Shown: positions 24,093 through 32,862, numbered from the stretch's first letter. The stretch: DNA of 64,000 bases from UMGS172 sp045637775 (GCA_045637775.1 JAZUAC010000062.1:1-64000), one strand, 5' to 3'. Notes: generated from the sequence alone by a model not told the origin. Translations and numbers: made by a program.

Positions 24093-25244
24093 ATGGGTTT
24101 TATCAGTAAGCCGATGGGATGGATACTGTCCCAGATAAGTACATTATTCAGCGATAATTTCGCAGTATCGGTTTTGGTGTTTACTATTCTCGTAAACGTC
24201 ATTATGTTGCCGCTTACCTTAAAGTCGCAGAAGTCGACCGCAAAGCAGGCAAAAGTTAAGCACAAGCTTGATGCATTGAAGAAAAAGTATGGTGATGACC
24301 GTCAGAAGTACAGTCAGGCCATGCAAGAGGTTTACAATAAGGAAGGAATTTCCATGGGCGGCGGTTGTTTGCCCATGATTATCCGTCTCGTCATTATGAT
24401 GGGCGTTTACTACGCAATTTTCAGTCCGTTTACCTATGTTGTCGGCAATAGCGATAAAGCTATCAATACTGCTTACAATTGGGTTTCTTATGTCCGCGTT
24501 GCCGAGGATTACGGTGATAATGATATTTCGGCAGACGATTGGAAGGCTTTAGGTCTTGAAGCCAAAACTCAAGAACTCAGCGAAGAAGCTAAAAAGCTCG
24601 GTTATCAGAACGCAGAGCACTATGCAAAGGTTGTAATTGTCAGCGAAGTCAATAAGCTTGATAAGTCTGCCGTTGCCGACGGTTCGGCTCAAAAGCGTGT
24701 CCGTGATAAGACCGATGCATGCAAAGTAACCAGAGAGCTTGAAATAGCTAACTATATCACTGCTGATGCCAAGGAATTTGAACCTGTTGTTTTGACAAAA
24801 TTCCAAGAGCAGGGCGGTAAGGTTGGAGATATCAATTACAACCTCTTCGGTATCGACCTCAGAGATACTCCCGATTTTGGCTGGAATATTGCTGAAAAAT
24901 GGGAAGCTAACTGGATCATTCCGTTGGCATCGTTTGCCGCATCTTTGTTGACCGGTATCATCTCGCAGATCATCCAGAAGAAGACCAATCCCGGAGCTCC
25001 CAACATGATGGCAATGATGCTCATTATGCCTTTGTTCTCGCTCTACATCGCATTTGGATTCCCCTGTGCGGTTGGTTTCTATTGGGCTTGCTCAAGTTTG
25101 GTTTCCGGCGGATTGCAGGTTCTCACTCAGGTGTTCTACGGACCCAATGTTGTAAATGCAAGAGATCAGGTCAAGAGTATCTTGACCCGTGCTAAATACG
25201 AACAGAGTATAATTGCCTCGGCTGAAAGCAAAGAGGCTGAATAA
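24093..25244 (+). CDS. yidC: Membrane protein insertase YidC/Oxa1 family
   Basis: A 383-residue insertase with the conserved core TILVNVIMLPLTLKSQKSTA and LPMIIRLVIMMGVYYAIFSP near residues 35 and 95, then IMPLFSLYIAFGFPCAVGFY near residue 310. The hydrophilic-groove arginine is in the second segment. It has no lipobox, unlike B. subtilis SpoIIIJ. A roughly 120-residue, mostly charged insertion (about residues 125-260) separates the second and third core helices, making it longer than usual for Firmicutes. It inserts membrane proteins with or without SecYEG. Confidence 0.95.
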   Translation: MGFISKPMGWILSQISTLFSDNFAVSVLVFTILVNVIMLPLTLKSQKSTAKQAKVKHKLDALKKKYGDDRQKYSQAMQEVYNKEGISMGGGCLPMIIRLVIMMGVYYAIFSPFTYVVGNSDKAINTAYNWVSYVRVAEDYGDNDISADDWKALGLEAKTQELSEEAKKLGYQNAEHYAKVVIVSEVNKLDKSAVADGSAQKRVRDKTDACKVTRELEIANYITADAKEFEPVVLTKFQEQGGKVGDINYNLFGIDLRDTPDFGWNIAEKWEANWIIPLASFAASLLTGIISQIIQKKTNPGAPNMMAMMLIMPLFSLYIAFGFPCAVGFYWACSSLVSGGLQVLTQVFYGPNVVNARDQVKSILTRAKYEQSIIASAESKEAE

Positions 25245-25273
25245 GCTACACACCCCTTTAGGAGGAATATAAG

Positions 25274-26257
25274 TTGATAATCAAGGAAGCTATCGGCGTA
25301 GGCAGTACCGTTGAGGCTGCTCATGAGGATGCTCTTGCAAAGCTCAACGCCGCTTTGGATGAAGATGTACAGTTTGAAATATTAACTGTTGCAAAGAAAA
25401 AAGTTTTGGGCCTTTTTGGCGGATGTGACGCCAAGGTCAGAGTTTATGTCGAAGGACCCGACCCCGCACCCAAGAAGGAAAAACCCAACAAGGGTGACAA
25501 TCGTAACAAGAAGAACGATCGCCGTGAAAAGCCGGCTGATCGTCCCCAGAAGCAGCAGAAGGCTGCTGAACCTAAGGTTGAAAAGACTGAAGTCCAAGAG
25601 GTTGAGGTTCAGGGCGTACCCGCAAGCGAGGTTGATGCTTCTTCCCAGGCAGGCAGAGCCTATGCCTATTTGAAGGAAGTTCTTTTGAAACTTGGCTGCG
25701 AGGAAGTTGACGCTGTTATCAGCGAGGTTGAGGGTGGTTCCAAAATCACCTTGAAGGGCAGCGATAAGCTTGGTGTTATCATCGGCCGTCGCGGCGAGAC
25801 CCTTGATGCATTGCAGTATCTTGCATCGCTTGTTGCTAATGAAAACGGTGGCGGTTACTATCGCATCGTTATAGATATCGGCAATTACCGTGAGAAACGC
25901 GAATCCACTCTTGAGGCTTTGGCAAATAGAACTGCCGGTCAGGTACTCCGTACCGGTCGCAGCCGTTCTTTGGAGCCTATGAACCCTTATGAGCGCCGCG
26001 TTATCCACACCGCAGTTCAGAATATCGAAGGTGTTGAATCCACCTCGGTTGGCGACGGTGCAAACCGCCGTGTTGTTATCTACCCCGAGGGCAAGCCTTT
26101 CCGTATGCCTGAAGACCGCAGAGGCGGTCGCGGTGGCAGAGACCGCAGAAACGGTGGCAACCGCAACCGTTCCGCAAAGCCTGCCGCATCGGAAGCTCCT
26201 GCAGTTCAGAAGCCTAAGGAGACTGACGGCACCAAGCTTTACGGAAAACTTAAATAA
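25274..26257 (+). CDS. jag: RNA-binding protein Jag/KhpB (SpoIIIJ-associated)
   Basis: The 327-residue protein has an N-terminal Jag_N domain (IKEAIGVGSTVEAAHEDALA, VAKKKVLGLFGG), a long lysine- and glutamate-rich linker (residues 65-120), a KH domain (KLGVIIGRRGETLDALQYLA) and an R3H domain (LRTGRSRSLEPMNPYERRVI, HTAVQ). A basic glycine/arginine tail with RRGGRGGRDRRNGGNRNR follows, likely also RNA-binding. The start is TTG at 25274 with AGGAGG upstream. It sits directly after yidC as in most Firmicutes and binds RNA to affect cell division or sporulation. Confidence 0.95.
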   Translation: MIIKEAIGVGSTVEAAHEDALAKLNAALDEDVQFEILTVAKKKVLGLFGGCDAKVRVYVEGPDPAPKKEKPNKGDNRNKKNDRREKPADRPQKQQKAAEPKVEKTEVQEVEVQGVPASEVDASSQAGRAYAYLKEVLLKLGCEEVDAVISEVEGGSKITLKGSDKLGVIIGRRGETLDALQYLASLVANENGGGYYRIVIDIGNYREKRESTLEALANRTAGQVLRTGRSRSLEPMNPYERRVIHTAVQNIEGVESTSVGDGANRRVVIYPEGKPFRMPEDRRGGRGGRDRRNGGNRNRSAKPAASEAPAVQKPKETDGTKLYGKLK

Positions 26258-26289
26258 AATATCGGCGCACGGAATCCGTGGCCTTACCG

Positions 26290-26328
26290 AAATGGATACG
26301 GCGTCCTGAATTTGCGCTGTATCCATTT
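26290..26328 (+). terminator. Terminator after jag
   Basis: AAATGGATACGGCG, loop, and GCGCTGTATCCATTT form a stem of at least 10 bp, followed by TGTCTT. It separates the ribosomal/insertase cluster from the DUF951-prfA genes. Confidence 0.7.
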
Positions 26329-26349
26329 TGTCTTGAAAGGAGTACCGTT

Positions 26350-26541
26350 ATGGATGTATCGGTTGGCGATAAACTAATCATGAAAAAACCGCATCCGTGC
26401 GGTTGCAACACTTTTTTGGTGCTTCGTTCGGGCATGGATTTCAAGCTGAAATGTGATGGTTGCTCACATGAGGTCATGCTGTCCCGTGTCAAGGCCGAAA
26501 AGAATATAAAACAGATTGTAAAGGGAAACACAAATGTTTGA
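26350..26541 (+). CDS. DUF951 family protein
   Basis: The 63-residue protein reads VGDKLIMKKPHPCGCNTFLV and DFKLKCDGCSHEVMLSRVKA, the clear DUF951 pattern with a KKPHPCG motif and C-x-x-C, perhaps a small metal- or nucleic-acid-binding domain. GGAGT precedes the ATG at 26350; the longer frame starts inside the terminator. It overlaps prfA by eight bases. In Firmicutes this family is often near ychF or replication/translation genes; its function is not known. Confidence 0.9.
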   Translation: MDVSVGDKLIMKKPHPCGCNTFLVLRSGMDFKLKCDGCSHEVMLSRVKAEKNIKQIVKGNTNV

Positions 26542-27610
26542 TAAGTTAGATGCAGTTGATGTGCGCTTTGAAGAAATCGGTTTGAGAATGACCGACCCTA
26601 CCGTCATTGCCAATGCAAGCCTTTTGACCGATTTGATGAAGGAACACCGTCAGCTTGAGCCGTTGGTGACAACCTACCGTGAGTACAAAAAGGCAAAGTC
26701 GGACATGCAGGGTGCTTTGGATATGCTTGAATCAGGAGAACTTGATGCCGAACTTAAAGAGCTTGCCGATGAAGAGCTCAATGATGCTAAAAAGAGAATC
26801 GAGCAGTTGACCGACGAGCTGAAAATCCTGCTTTTGCCCAAAGACCCCAACGATGAACGAAATGTCATTGTTGAAATCAGAGGCGGCGCAGGCGGTGAGG
26901 AATCGGCACTTTTTGCCGCAAGCCTTTACCGTATGTACACCATGTATGCCGAGTCGCGTCGTTGGCATGTTGAGTTGGTTGGCGCAAACGAGACCGAGCT
27001 TGGCGGATATAAGGAAATCAGCTTCATGATTGAAGGTTTTGGTGCATATTCGAGAATGAAGTATGAAAGCGGTGTTCACCGTGTTCAGCGTGTACCCGAA
27101 ACCGAGACTCAAGGTAGAATCCATACCTCGACGGTTACGGTGGCCGTTTTACCCGAGGCCGAGGATGTTGAGATTGAAATAAACCCCGCAGATTTGCAGA
27201 TTGACACCTACCGCGCAGGCGGTGCAGGCGGTCAGCACGTTAATAAGACCGAGTCGGCCATCAGAATCACCCATTTGCCCACAGGTTTGGTGGTTGAATG
27301 TCAGGATGAACGAAGCCAGTATAAAAATAAAGATAAGGCAATGAAGGTTTTGAGGTCTCGTCTTTATGAGCAGATGGTCACCGAGCAGAATGAGGCCATT
27401 GCAGGTGAACGGCGCGCACAGGTTGGCACGGGTGACCGTTCCGAACGAATCAGAACCTACAACTTCCCGCAGGGAAGAATGACCGACCACCGAATCGGTC
27501 TTACACTTTATAAATTAGACCAGATAATGAACGGCGATATTGACGATATAGTGGATGCGCTCATAACTCACTATCGCACCGAAATGCTTAAAGCGCAGGA
27601 AGATAATTAA
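26534..27610 (+). CDS. prfA: Peptide chain release factor 1
   Basis: A 358-residue class I release factor with the coiled N-terminal domain, EIRGGAGGEESALFAASLYR, the PxT-type codon recognition region (MKYESGVHRVQRVPETETQG) and the GGQ loop YRAGGAGGQHVNKTESAIRI. It ends translation at UAA and UAG by triggering peptidyl-tRNA hydrolysis. It overlaps DUF951 and is followed by tsaC; the methyltransferase prmC, which usually follows prfA and modifies this GGQ, is missing here. Confidence 0.97.
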   Translation: MFDKLDAVDVRFEEIGLRMTDPTVIANASLLTDLMKEHRQLEPLVTTYREYKKAKSDMQGALDMLESGELDAELKELADEELNDAKKRIEQLTDELKILLLPKDPNDERNVIVEIRGGAGGEESALFAASLYRMYTMYAESRRWHVELVGANETELGGYKEISFMIEGFGAYSRMKYESGVHRVQRVPETETQGRIHTSTVTVAVLPEAEDVEIEINPADLQIDTYRAGGAGGQHVNKTESAIRITHLPTGLVVECQDERSQYKNKDKAMKVLRSRLYEQMVTEQNEAIAGERRAQVGTGDRSERIRTYNFPQGRMTDHRIGLTLYKLDQIMNGDIDDIVDALITHYRTEMLKAQEDN

Positions 27611-27632
27611 CCGTGAACGAAAGGAGAAGCCT

Positions 27633-28664
27633 ATGCAGACCGAGAGATTGACGGTATTTGACATAGAAAAGGATAAAGAAGCTTTGCTGAGGGCTGCCGA
27701 GATTTTGCAAAACGGCGGTCTTGTCGGTATACCCACCGAAACGGTCTACGGTCTTGCCGCAAACACGTTTGATGAAAAGGCTATCTCCAATATTTTTAGG
27801 GCAAAGGGCAGACCGCAGGACAATCCCTTGATTGTCCATGTGTCGGATATGGAAATGGTCAAGAGTTTAGTGTCCGAAATGCCCGAAAAGGCGTTTGAGT
27901 GTGCCGAAAAATTCTGGCCGGGACCCTTTACCATGGTTTTGCCGAGAGGTGAAAAGGTACCTAAATCGGTCAGCGCAGGTCTTGATACGGTGGCGGTGCG
28001 TATGCCGTCTAATCCCGTAGCGCGTGAATTGATAAAGGTGTCGGGATTGCCGTTGGCGGCACCCTCGGCCAATCTTTCGGGCTCACCGAGTCCCACTACG
28101 GCCGAACATGTTTTGTTTGACCTCGACGGTAGGATAGATGCCGTTATAATATCGGATAAATGCGAGGTTGGACTCGAGTCGACGGTTATTTCATTGTGCA
28201 CCGAGCCTCCGAGATTGCTTCGACCCGGCGGCGTTACACTTGAACAGTTGCAGGAGGTTTTGCCTGATATAGTGGTTGATAAAGCCGTTTTGGCCGAGCC
28301 TGAAAAAGGCAAGCCTGTGGCATCACCCGGCATGAAATACAAGCATTATTCACCCAAAGCACGTGTTGTTATGCTCGACGGTTCGTTTGATGATTTCAAA
28401 AAATATGTTGCCGAAAACACCGATGAAGGCACCTTCGCTTTGGTGTTCGACGGTGAAGAGAAGGAACTTTCGGTGCCTTGCGTTTCGTTTGGCCATAAAG
28501 GTAACGAAGCTGAACAGGCTGCCGTATTGTTTGATGCTTTGCGTGAGTTGGACAACCGCGGTTGCAAGGTTTGTTTTGCACGTGTACCTCAAAAATCGGG
28601 CGTTGGTCTTGCGGTTTACAACCGACTTATCCGTGCCGCCGCGTTTGAGGTGATCGAGTTATGA
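27633..28664 (+). CDS. tsaC: L-threonylcarbamoyladenylate synthase (Sua5/TsaC2)
   Basis: A 343-residue Sua5-type enzyme: IPTETVYGLAANTFDEKAIS, FRAKGRPQDNPLIVHV (substrate-binding lysine and arginine), FWPGPFTMVL, PLAAPSANLSGSPSPT, then SPGMKYKHYSPKARVVML linking to a C-terminal Sua5 domain. It makes threonylcarbamoyl-AMP for the t6A tRNA modification. It starts with AAAGGAG upstream, 22 bases after prfA, and overlaps coaE by four bases. Confidence 0.95.
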   Translation: MQTERLTVFDIEKDKEALLRAAEILQNGGLVGIPTETVYGLAANTFDEKAISNIFRAKGRPQDNPLIVHVSDMEMVKSLVSEMPEKAFECAEKFWPGPFTMVLPRGEKVPKSVSAGLDTVAVRMPSNPVARELIKVSGLPLAAPSANLSGSPSPTTAEHVLFDLDGRIDAVIISDKCEVGLESTVISLCTEPPRLLRPGGVTLEQLQEVLPDIVVDKAVLAEPEKGKPVASPGMKYKHYSPKARVVMLDGSFDDFKKYVAENTDEGTFALVFDGEEKELSVPCVSFGHKGNEAEQAAVLFDALRELDNRGCKVCFARVPQKSGVGLAVYNRLIRAAAFEVIEL

Positions 28665-29254
28665 AGATTATCGGATTGACAGGCCCTTCGGGTAGCGGAA
28701 AATCAACCGTTGCCGATATGTTGAAACAACATGGCGTTGTTGTTATAGACTGTGATTTGGTTGCACGCGAGGTTGTCGAAAAGGGCAGTCCTTTGCTTGA
28801 TATTTTAGGTGAGGCTTTTGGTGAGGAAATAATCTTGCCCGACGGCAGTTTGGACCGTAAAATGCTGGCAAAAAAGGCTTTTTGTGACGCTGAATCTACC
28901 GATTTGCTTAACTCGATAATGTTACCGTTTATTTCGGACAGAATAACCGAAATGCTTGATTTATATAAAAACGACGGGGTCGAGTGCGTTTTGTTGGATG
29001 CACCAACCCTTTATCAAAGCGGGTTGGATAGTATTTGTCATGCTGTTTTGGCGGTGCTTTGTCCTAAAGAGATAAGAAAACAGCGCATAATGGAGCGCGA
29101 CAAATTGACAGACGAGCAGGCCGAGACACGGCTTAACGCTTCGCCTGATGACATATTCTATACTGAAAAGACACCGCATATAGTGATAAATAACGGAGAT
29201 ATGGATGAATTTTTGCGCCGTGTCTCGAAAATTTTCGGAGAGATAATTAAATAA
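28661..29254 (+). CDS. coaE: Dephospho-CoA kinase
   Basis: A 197-residue P-loop kinase: IIGLTGPSGSGKSTVADMLK, VIDCDLVAREVVEKG, LLDAPTLYQSGLD and MERDKLTDEQAETRLNA fit CoaE. It phosphorylates dephospho-CoA at the 3'-hydroxyl in the last step of coenzyme A synthesis. It overlaps both neighbours by one to four bases, so it is translationally coupled with tsaC and the transglycosylase. The DCD motif of typical CoaE (DADxxxRxV) is conserved as DCDLVAREV. Confidence 0.94.
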   Translation: MKIIGLTGPSGSGKSTVADMLKQHGVVVIDCDLVAREVVEKGSPLLDILGEAFGEEIILPDGSLDRKMLAKKAFCDAESTDLLNSIMLPFISDRITEMLDLYKNDGVECVLLDAPTLYQSGLDSICHAVLAVLCPKEIRKQRIMERDKLTDEQAETRLNASPDDIFYTEKTPHIVINNGDMDEFLRRVSKIFGEIIK

Positions 29255-29799
29255 TGAAAAAAGCACGAAACATTATAATTGCAATTGTTTGCGTGATAAT
29301 AGTGGGTATTTTGGGCTTTGCAGGGTATAATATTGCAATGAAATATATGTACCCTATAAAGTATCAGTCGCAGGTTGAGACATATGCGAAAGAGTTTAAT
29401 ATAGAAAAATCGCTTGTGTTTGCGATCATAAAATGCGAAAGCAATTTTAACAAAGATGCCAAGTCGGACGCAGGTGCTAAAGGTCTAATGCAATTGACTG
29501 AGGAGACATTTCGTGATGTAAGCAAAATGCTTGACGATGATCAGCAAGACCGCTATACTGAGCTTTGGAACGATGCCGATACCAATATAAAATACGGCAC
29601 GCGATATTTAAGATATCTTTCTGATATGTTCGATGAGGATAAGACGGCTGTTCTTGCGGCTTATAATGCAGGACTGGGTAACGTCAAGCGTTGGATGGGT
29701 GAGGACAAAAAGCTTCAGCTTTCCGAAATTGAGTTCAAGGAAACCCGAGAGTATGTTGAAAAGGTGCTTGATGCACAAAAATATTATAAAAGTAAATAA
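29254..29799 (+). CDS. Lytic transglycosylase domain protein
   Basis: The 181-residue protein has one N-terminal membrane helix (residues 6-28) and an SLT domain: LVFAIIKCESNFNKDAKSDA with the catalytic glutamate, AKGLMQLTEETF, NIKYGTRYLRYL and VLAAYNAGLGNVKRW. It cleaves peptidoglycan glycan strands from the outer face of the membrane. Its ATG overlaps the coaE stop by one base. This coaE-SLT pairing is common in Clostridia. Confidence 0.93.
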   Translation: MKKARNIIIAIVCVIIVGILGFAGYNIAMKYMYPIKYQSQVETYAKEFNIEKSLVFAIIKCESNFNKDAKSDAGAKGLMQLTEETFRDVSKMLDDDQQDRYTELWNDADTNIKYGTRYLRYLSDMFDEDKTAVLAAYNAGLGNVKRWMGEDKKLQLSEIEFKETREYVEKVLDAQKYYKSK

Positions 29800-29824
29800 A
29801 TACTTCTTATAAGGAGGATTCATT

Positions 29825-31216
29825 ATGACCGATATAAAAGATTTGAAGGAAAAGCTTTGCTATTCAAGAACCAACGGACTTAAAAAGGACGATGTTGATT
29901 TTGAGGCGGTTGAAAGCTTTAACAAAGGCTATGCTGAGTTTTTGGGGTTTGGTAAGACCGAGCGCCTTTGCGTTAAAAAGGCTATCGAGATTGCTGCCAG
30001 AAACGGGTTTTCGGAGTTTAGTGCCGATAAAAAATACAATGCTGGCGACAAGGTGTATGTAAACAATCACGGAAAGTCATTGATTATGGCGGTTATCGGT
30101 ACCGAGCCTGTTGAAAATGGTGTTCGTATTGCGGCGGCTCATATCGATTCGCCCCGTCTTGATTTAAAACCCAACCCTCTTTACGAGGAGGCCGAAATGG
30201 CTCTTTTCAAGACCCATTACTACGGCGGAATCAAGAAATATCAGTGGACTACCGTACCTCTTGCTTTGCACGGTGTGTTCTGTAAAAAAGACGGAACCAC
30301 TGTTGAGGTGTGTATCGGTGAAAATGAAGATGAGCCGTGCTTTGTTGTGACCGACCTTTTGCCGCATTTGGCACAAGACCAGTACAAGCGTACTCCGGGC
30401 GACCTTATAAAGGGAGAGGAACTCAACATCCTTATCGGAAGCCGTCCTTTCAAGGCAGATGAAGGCAGTGAGCTTGTAAAACTCAACATTCTCAACATTT
30501 TGTTTGAGAAATACGGTGTAACAGAGGAGGATTTCCTTTCGGCCGAGTTGGAGTGTGTCCCCGCAGGGAAACCTCGTGATATTGGTTTTGACCGTTCACT
30601 CATGGGCTCTTATGGACATGATGACCGCGTTTGTGCTTATCCTTGCCTTATGGCGGCAGTTTCGACCGAAAAACCCAAGCACACCGTTGTTTCGGTGCTT
30701 GCTGACAAAGAGGAAACCGGTTCTGACGGCAATACAGGTATGCAGTCTACCTTCCTTGAGTTCTTTATTGACGACCTTGCCGCAATGCAGGGTGGAAAGG
30801 GTAGCCATGCACTTCGTAACTCCAAGTGCTTGTCGGCCGATGTTAATGCCGCGTTTGACCCAACCTTCCCCGATGTTATGGAAAGAAGAAATGCCGCATT
30901 TATCAACAACGGTGCGGTTATTACAAAGTATACAGGTTCTCGCGGTAAGGGTGGCACTTCGGATGCTTCGGCTGAGTTCATGGCATTTATCCGCAAGATT
31001 TTAGATGATAGAAATGTCGTTTGGCAGACTGGTGAGCTTGGCAAGGTTGACCTTGGCGGCGGCGGTACTGTTGCAAAGTATATTGCAAATTTGGGTGTCG
31101 ATGTTGTTGACCTCGGTGTTCCCGTACTTTCGATGCACGCACCCTTTGAGGTTGTTTCCAAGCTTGATGTTTATATGACCTATTTGGCAGTAAAAGCACT
31201 TTTTGATGCTGAATAA
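29825..31216 (+). CDS. M18 family aminopeptidase
   Basis: A 463-residue zinc aminopeptidase of the aspartyl aminopeptidase family: AAHIDSPRLDLKPNPLYEEA (metal ligand histidine), HYYGGIKKYQW, SYGHDDRVCAYPCLMA, VLADKEETGSDGNTGMQST with catalytic glutamates, and VPVLSMHAPFEVVSKLDVYM with a C-terminal metal-ligand histidine. It trims N-terminal acidic or neutral residues in the cytoplasm. AAGGAGG precedes the start. A strong terminator follows the stop. Confidence 0.95.
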   Translation: MTDIKDLKEKLCYSRTNGLKKDDVDFEAVESFNKGYAEFLGFGKTERLCVKKAIEIAARNGFSEFSADKKYNAGDKVYVNNHGKSLIMAVIGTEPVENGVRIAAAHIDSPRLDLKPNPLYEEAEMALFKTHYYGGIKKYQWTTVPLALHGVFCKKDGTTVEVCIGENEDEPCFVVTDLLPHLAQDQYKRTPGDLIKGEELNILIGSRPFKADEGSELVKLNILNILFEKYGVTEEDFLSAELECVPAGKPRDIGFDRSLMGSYGHDDRVCAYPCLMAAVSTEKPKHTVVSVLADKEETGSDGNTGMQSTFLEFFIDDLAAMQGGKGSHALRNSKCLSADVNAAFDPTFPDVMERRNAAFINNGAVITKYTGSRGKGGTSDASAEFMAFIRKILDDRNVVWQTGELGKVDLGGGGTVAKYIANLGVDVVDLGVPVLSMHAPFEVVSKLDVYMTYLAVKALFDAE

Positions 31217-31220
31217 GAAA

Positions 31221-31260
31221 AACAAGAAAATCGGATGCTTTCGCATCCGATTTTCTTGTT
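31221..31260. terminator. Very strong bidirectional terminator
   Basis: A perfect 18-bp stem, AACAAGAAAATCGGATGC with its complement and a TTTC loop. It serves the M18 gene and, in the other orientation, the convergent lipoprotein gene. Confidence 0.92.
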
Positions 31261-31280
31261 TTATTTTTGCTGTTCAAAAC

Positions 31281-31808
31281 TTAAAATTCGTTGTCGTAAC
31301 CGGGTAATACAGTAATATCACCCGCATCTCCTGCGTAGTCGTTATAGTAGTCACTGACTGCTTCTTCCCAAGCATCCTGTGCGGTTTTGCTGCCAGTACC
31401 CTCTATATCAATGCCGAAATCGTCGCCAAAGTTGTCAAAATCTTCAGCGTCATCATTTTCTTTATCTTCTTTAACCGATGTATCAAGTCTTATGCCGAAT
31501 TCTTTACTGATCTTTTTAACGTCATCAAGGAATTCCTCTGCATCGTCCTCGTCGTCTTCAATAAGGTCGTTGTAGATATCATTGAAATCGCTAGTGATCA
31601 ATTCCGCAATATCCTGCATTGCAGACGTGGCGGCGTTTTCGTCTTGTTCCTCTACTGCCTCTTTGTACTCATCTTTCAAATCGTTCAACTCATCGAGGAA
31701 TGCTTCTGCTTCTTCCTGAGGAGAAAGGTCTTCTTTGTCATCATCACCGCAAGCGGCAAATGCGAACAGCATAGTCAACGCCAATAAAAGAGCTAACAGT
31801 TTTTTCAT
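31281..31808 (-). CDS. Acidic lipoprotein, tandem copy 2
   Basis: The 175-residue protein has a lipoprotein signal (MKKLLALLLALTMLFAFAAC) and is highly acidic: about one residue in three is Asp or Glu, as in NDLIEDDEDDAEEFLDDVKK. The start at 31808 has GGGAGG upstream. Its central part is a close copy of the upstream gene's; 74 of 77 bases match between 31513-31589 and 32545-32621. It lacks the C-terminal domain of that gene. The charge suggests a role in binding cations or cell-wall polymers, which is speculation. Confidence 0.85.
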   Translation of the reverse strand: MKKLLALLLALTMLFAFAACGDDDKEDLSPQEEAEAFLDELNDLKDEYKEAVEEQDENAATSAMQDIAELITSDFNDIYNDLIEDDEDDAEEFLDDVKKISKEFGIRLDTSVKEDKENDDAEDFDNFGDDFGIDIEGTGSKTAQDAWEEAVSDYYNDYAGDAGDITVLPGYDNEF

Positions 31809-31883
31809 AATATTATCCTCCCGCTGTATTAGAAAATACAACCCATACTATTTATCTGTGCTTTATGCAGCAGACTTATTTTT

Positions 31884-31912
31884 AGTATAATTTGCGCTGT
31901 TGAAAAAGTCAA
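31884..31912 (-). promoter_or_regulatory. Promoter of lipoprotein copy 2
   Basis: Minus strand TTGACT (31912-31907), 17 bases, TATACT (31889-31884). Confidence 0.72.
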
Positions 31913-31950
31913 GGCAACAAAACAAATATATATGTGATTTTTTATAAAAA

Positions 31951-31981
31951 AAGGAACCAGATGCATCGCATCCGATTCCTT
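31951..31981 (-). terminator. Terminator of lipoprotein copy 1
   Basis: On the minus strand AAGGAATCGGATGC, loop, GCATCTGGTTCCTT, then seven T. The stem shares CGGATGC with the terminator at 31221-31260. Confidence 0.85.
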
Positions 31982-31994
31982 GTAAAATTTAAAA

Positions 31995-32843
31995 TTATCT
32001 GTATTCTCTGGAATAAACTACAGAACCGTCAACATTCTGATATTCAACGATAACCGACTTTGCCGAAGGAACTTCTTGCTTGAGGGCTGTCAAAATGTCG
32101 TGGTAAAGAGAACCGCTTTGATCGAGAGAGTTTTTCAACTGGGTGCGTGCAGCAGACACATCACCTATATCTCTTAAGAAACGGCAAACATAAACAAGAG
32201 AATCGCCGCGTGCAACTACCTGTAAGGACAAGCCCTGCTGTTTGTAAGAGTCAATGGTAGCGTCAAGCTGATCGCTGATTGAGTCTATATAATCCTGAAG
32301 ATCGTTGCTGCTGGGTCTGTTTACAGATACGGTAGGACCGTCATCCCACTGCTCAACTCTTGAGGAGTTGTTGGTTGAAGGAGGCAAAGTCTCAATAGCG
32401 TTTCCTTTGTTGTCCGCATCTTCATCATCGTCATAGGAAGCGCTGGTGGTTTCTTTGCGGTCGTCATCGTCATCATCGTCATCATCGTCATCGCTGTTGG
32501 CTTTGATGGTGGTGTCGAGTTTGATATTGAGCTCTTTGCTGACCTTTTTAACATCATCAAGGAATTCCTCTGCATCGTCCTCGTCGTCTTCAATAAGGTC
32601 GTTATAGATATCGTTGAAATCATCATCGATCAATTCTTCAATATCGTCTTTTGCGGAATCCATAGCATCCTCGTCATCATCGCTCTCGGCTTCCTCGTAC
32701 TCATCGAACAAGTCGTTAAGCTTGTCAAGGAATTCTTCTGCTCTGGATTTAGCTGATGCATCTTCTTTGTCACTGTCGTCACCGCAGGCGGCGAATGAGA
32801 ACAACATAACCGCTGCCAATAAAAGTGCTAAAAGTTTTTTCAT
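31995..32843 (-). CDS. Acidic lipoprotein with DUF4854-like C-terminus, tandem copy 1
   Basis: The 282-residue lipoprotein (MKKLLALLLAAVMLFSFAAC) has an acidic helical region (residues 25-115), a run of eleven or so aspartates near residue 120 encoded by GAT/GAC repeats, a Ser/Thr/Asn-rich linker and a C-terminal helical domain (LQDYIDSISDQLDATIDSYK, VYVCRFLRDIGDVSAARTQL) that resembles DUF4854. GGAGT precedes the ATG. It is the longer parent of the duplication and has its own terminator and promoter. Confidence 0.85.
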   Translation of the reverse strand: MKKLLALLLAAVMLFSFAACGDDSDKEDASAKSRAEEFLDKLNDLFDEYEEAESDDDEDAMDSAKDDIEELIDDDFNDIYNDLIEDDEDDAEEFLDDVKKVSKELNIKLDTTIKANSDDDDDDDDDDDRKETTSASYDDDEDADNKGNAIETLPPSTNNSSRVEQWDDGPTVSVNRPSSNDLQDYIDSISDQLDATIDSYKQQGLSLQVVARGDSLVYVCRFLRDIGDVSAARTQLKNSLDQSGSLYHDILTALKQEVPSAKSVIVEYQNVDGSVVYSREYR

Positions 32844-32862
32844 GGTAATACTCCTTTTGTTG

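Noticed and set aside
25382..26326. 314-codon minus-strand frame opposite jag
   Set aside because: Shadow of jag, which has KH and R3H motifs and a good start.
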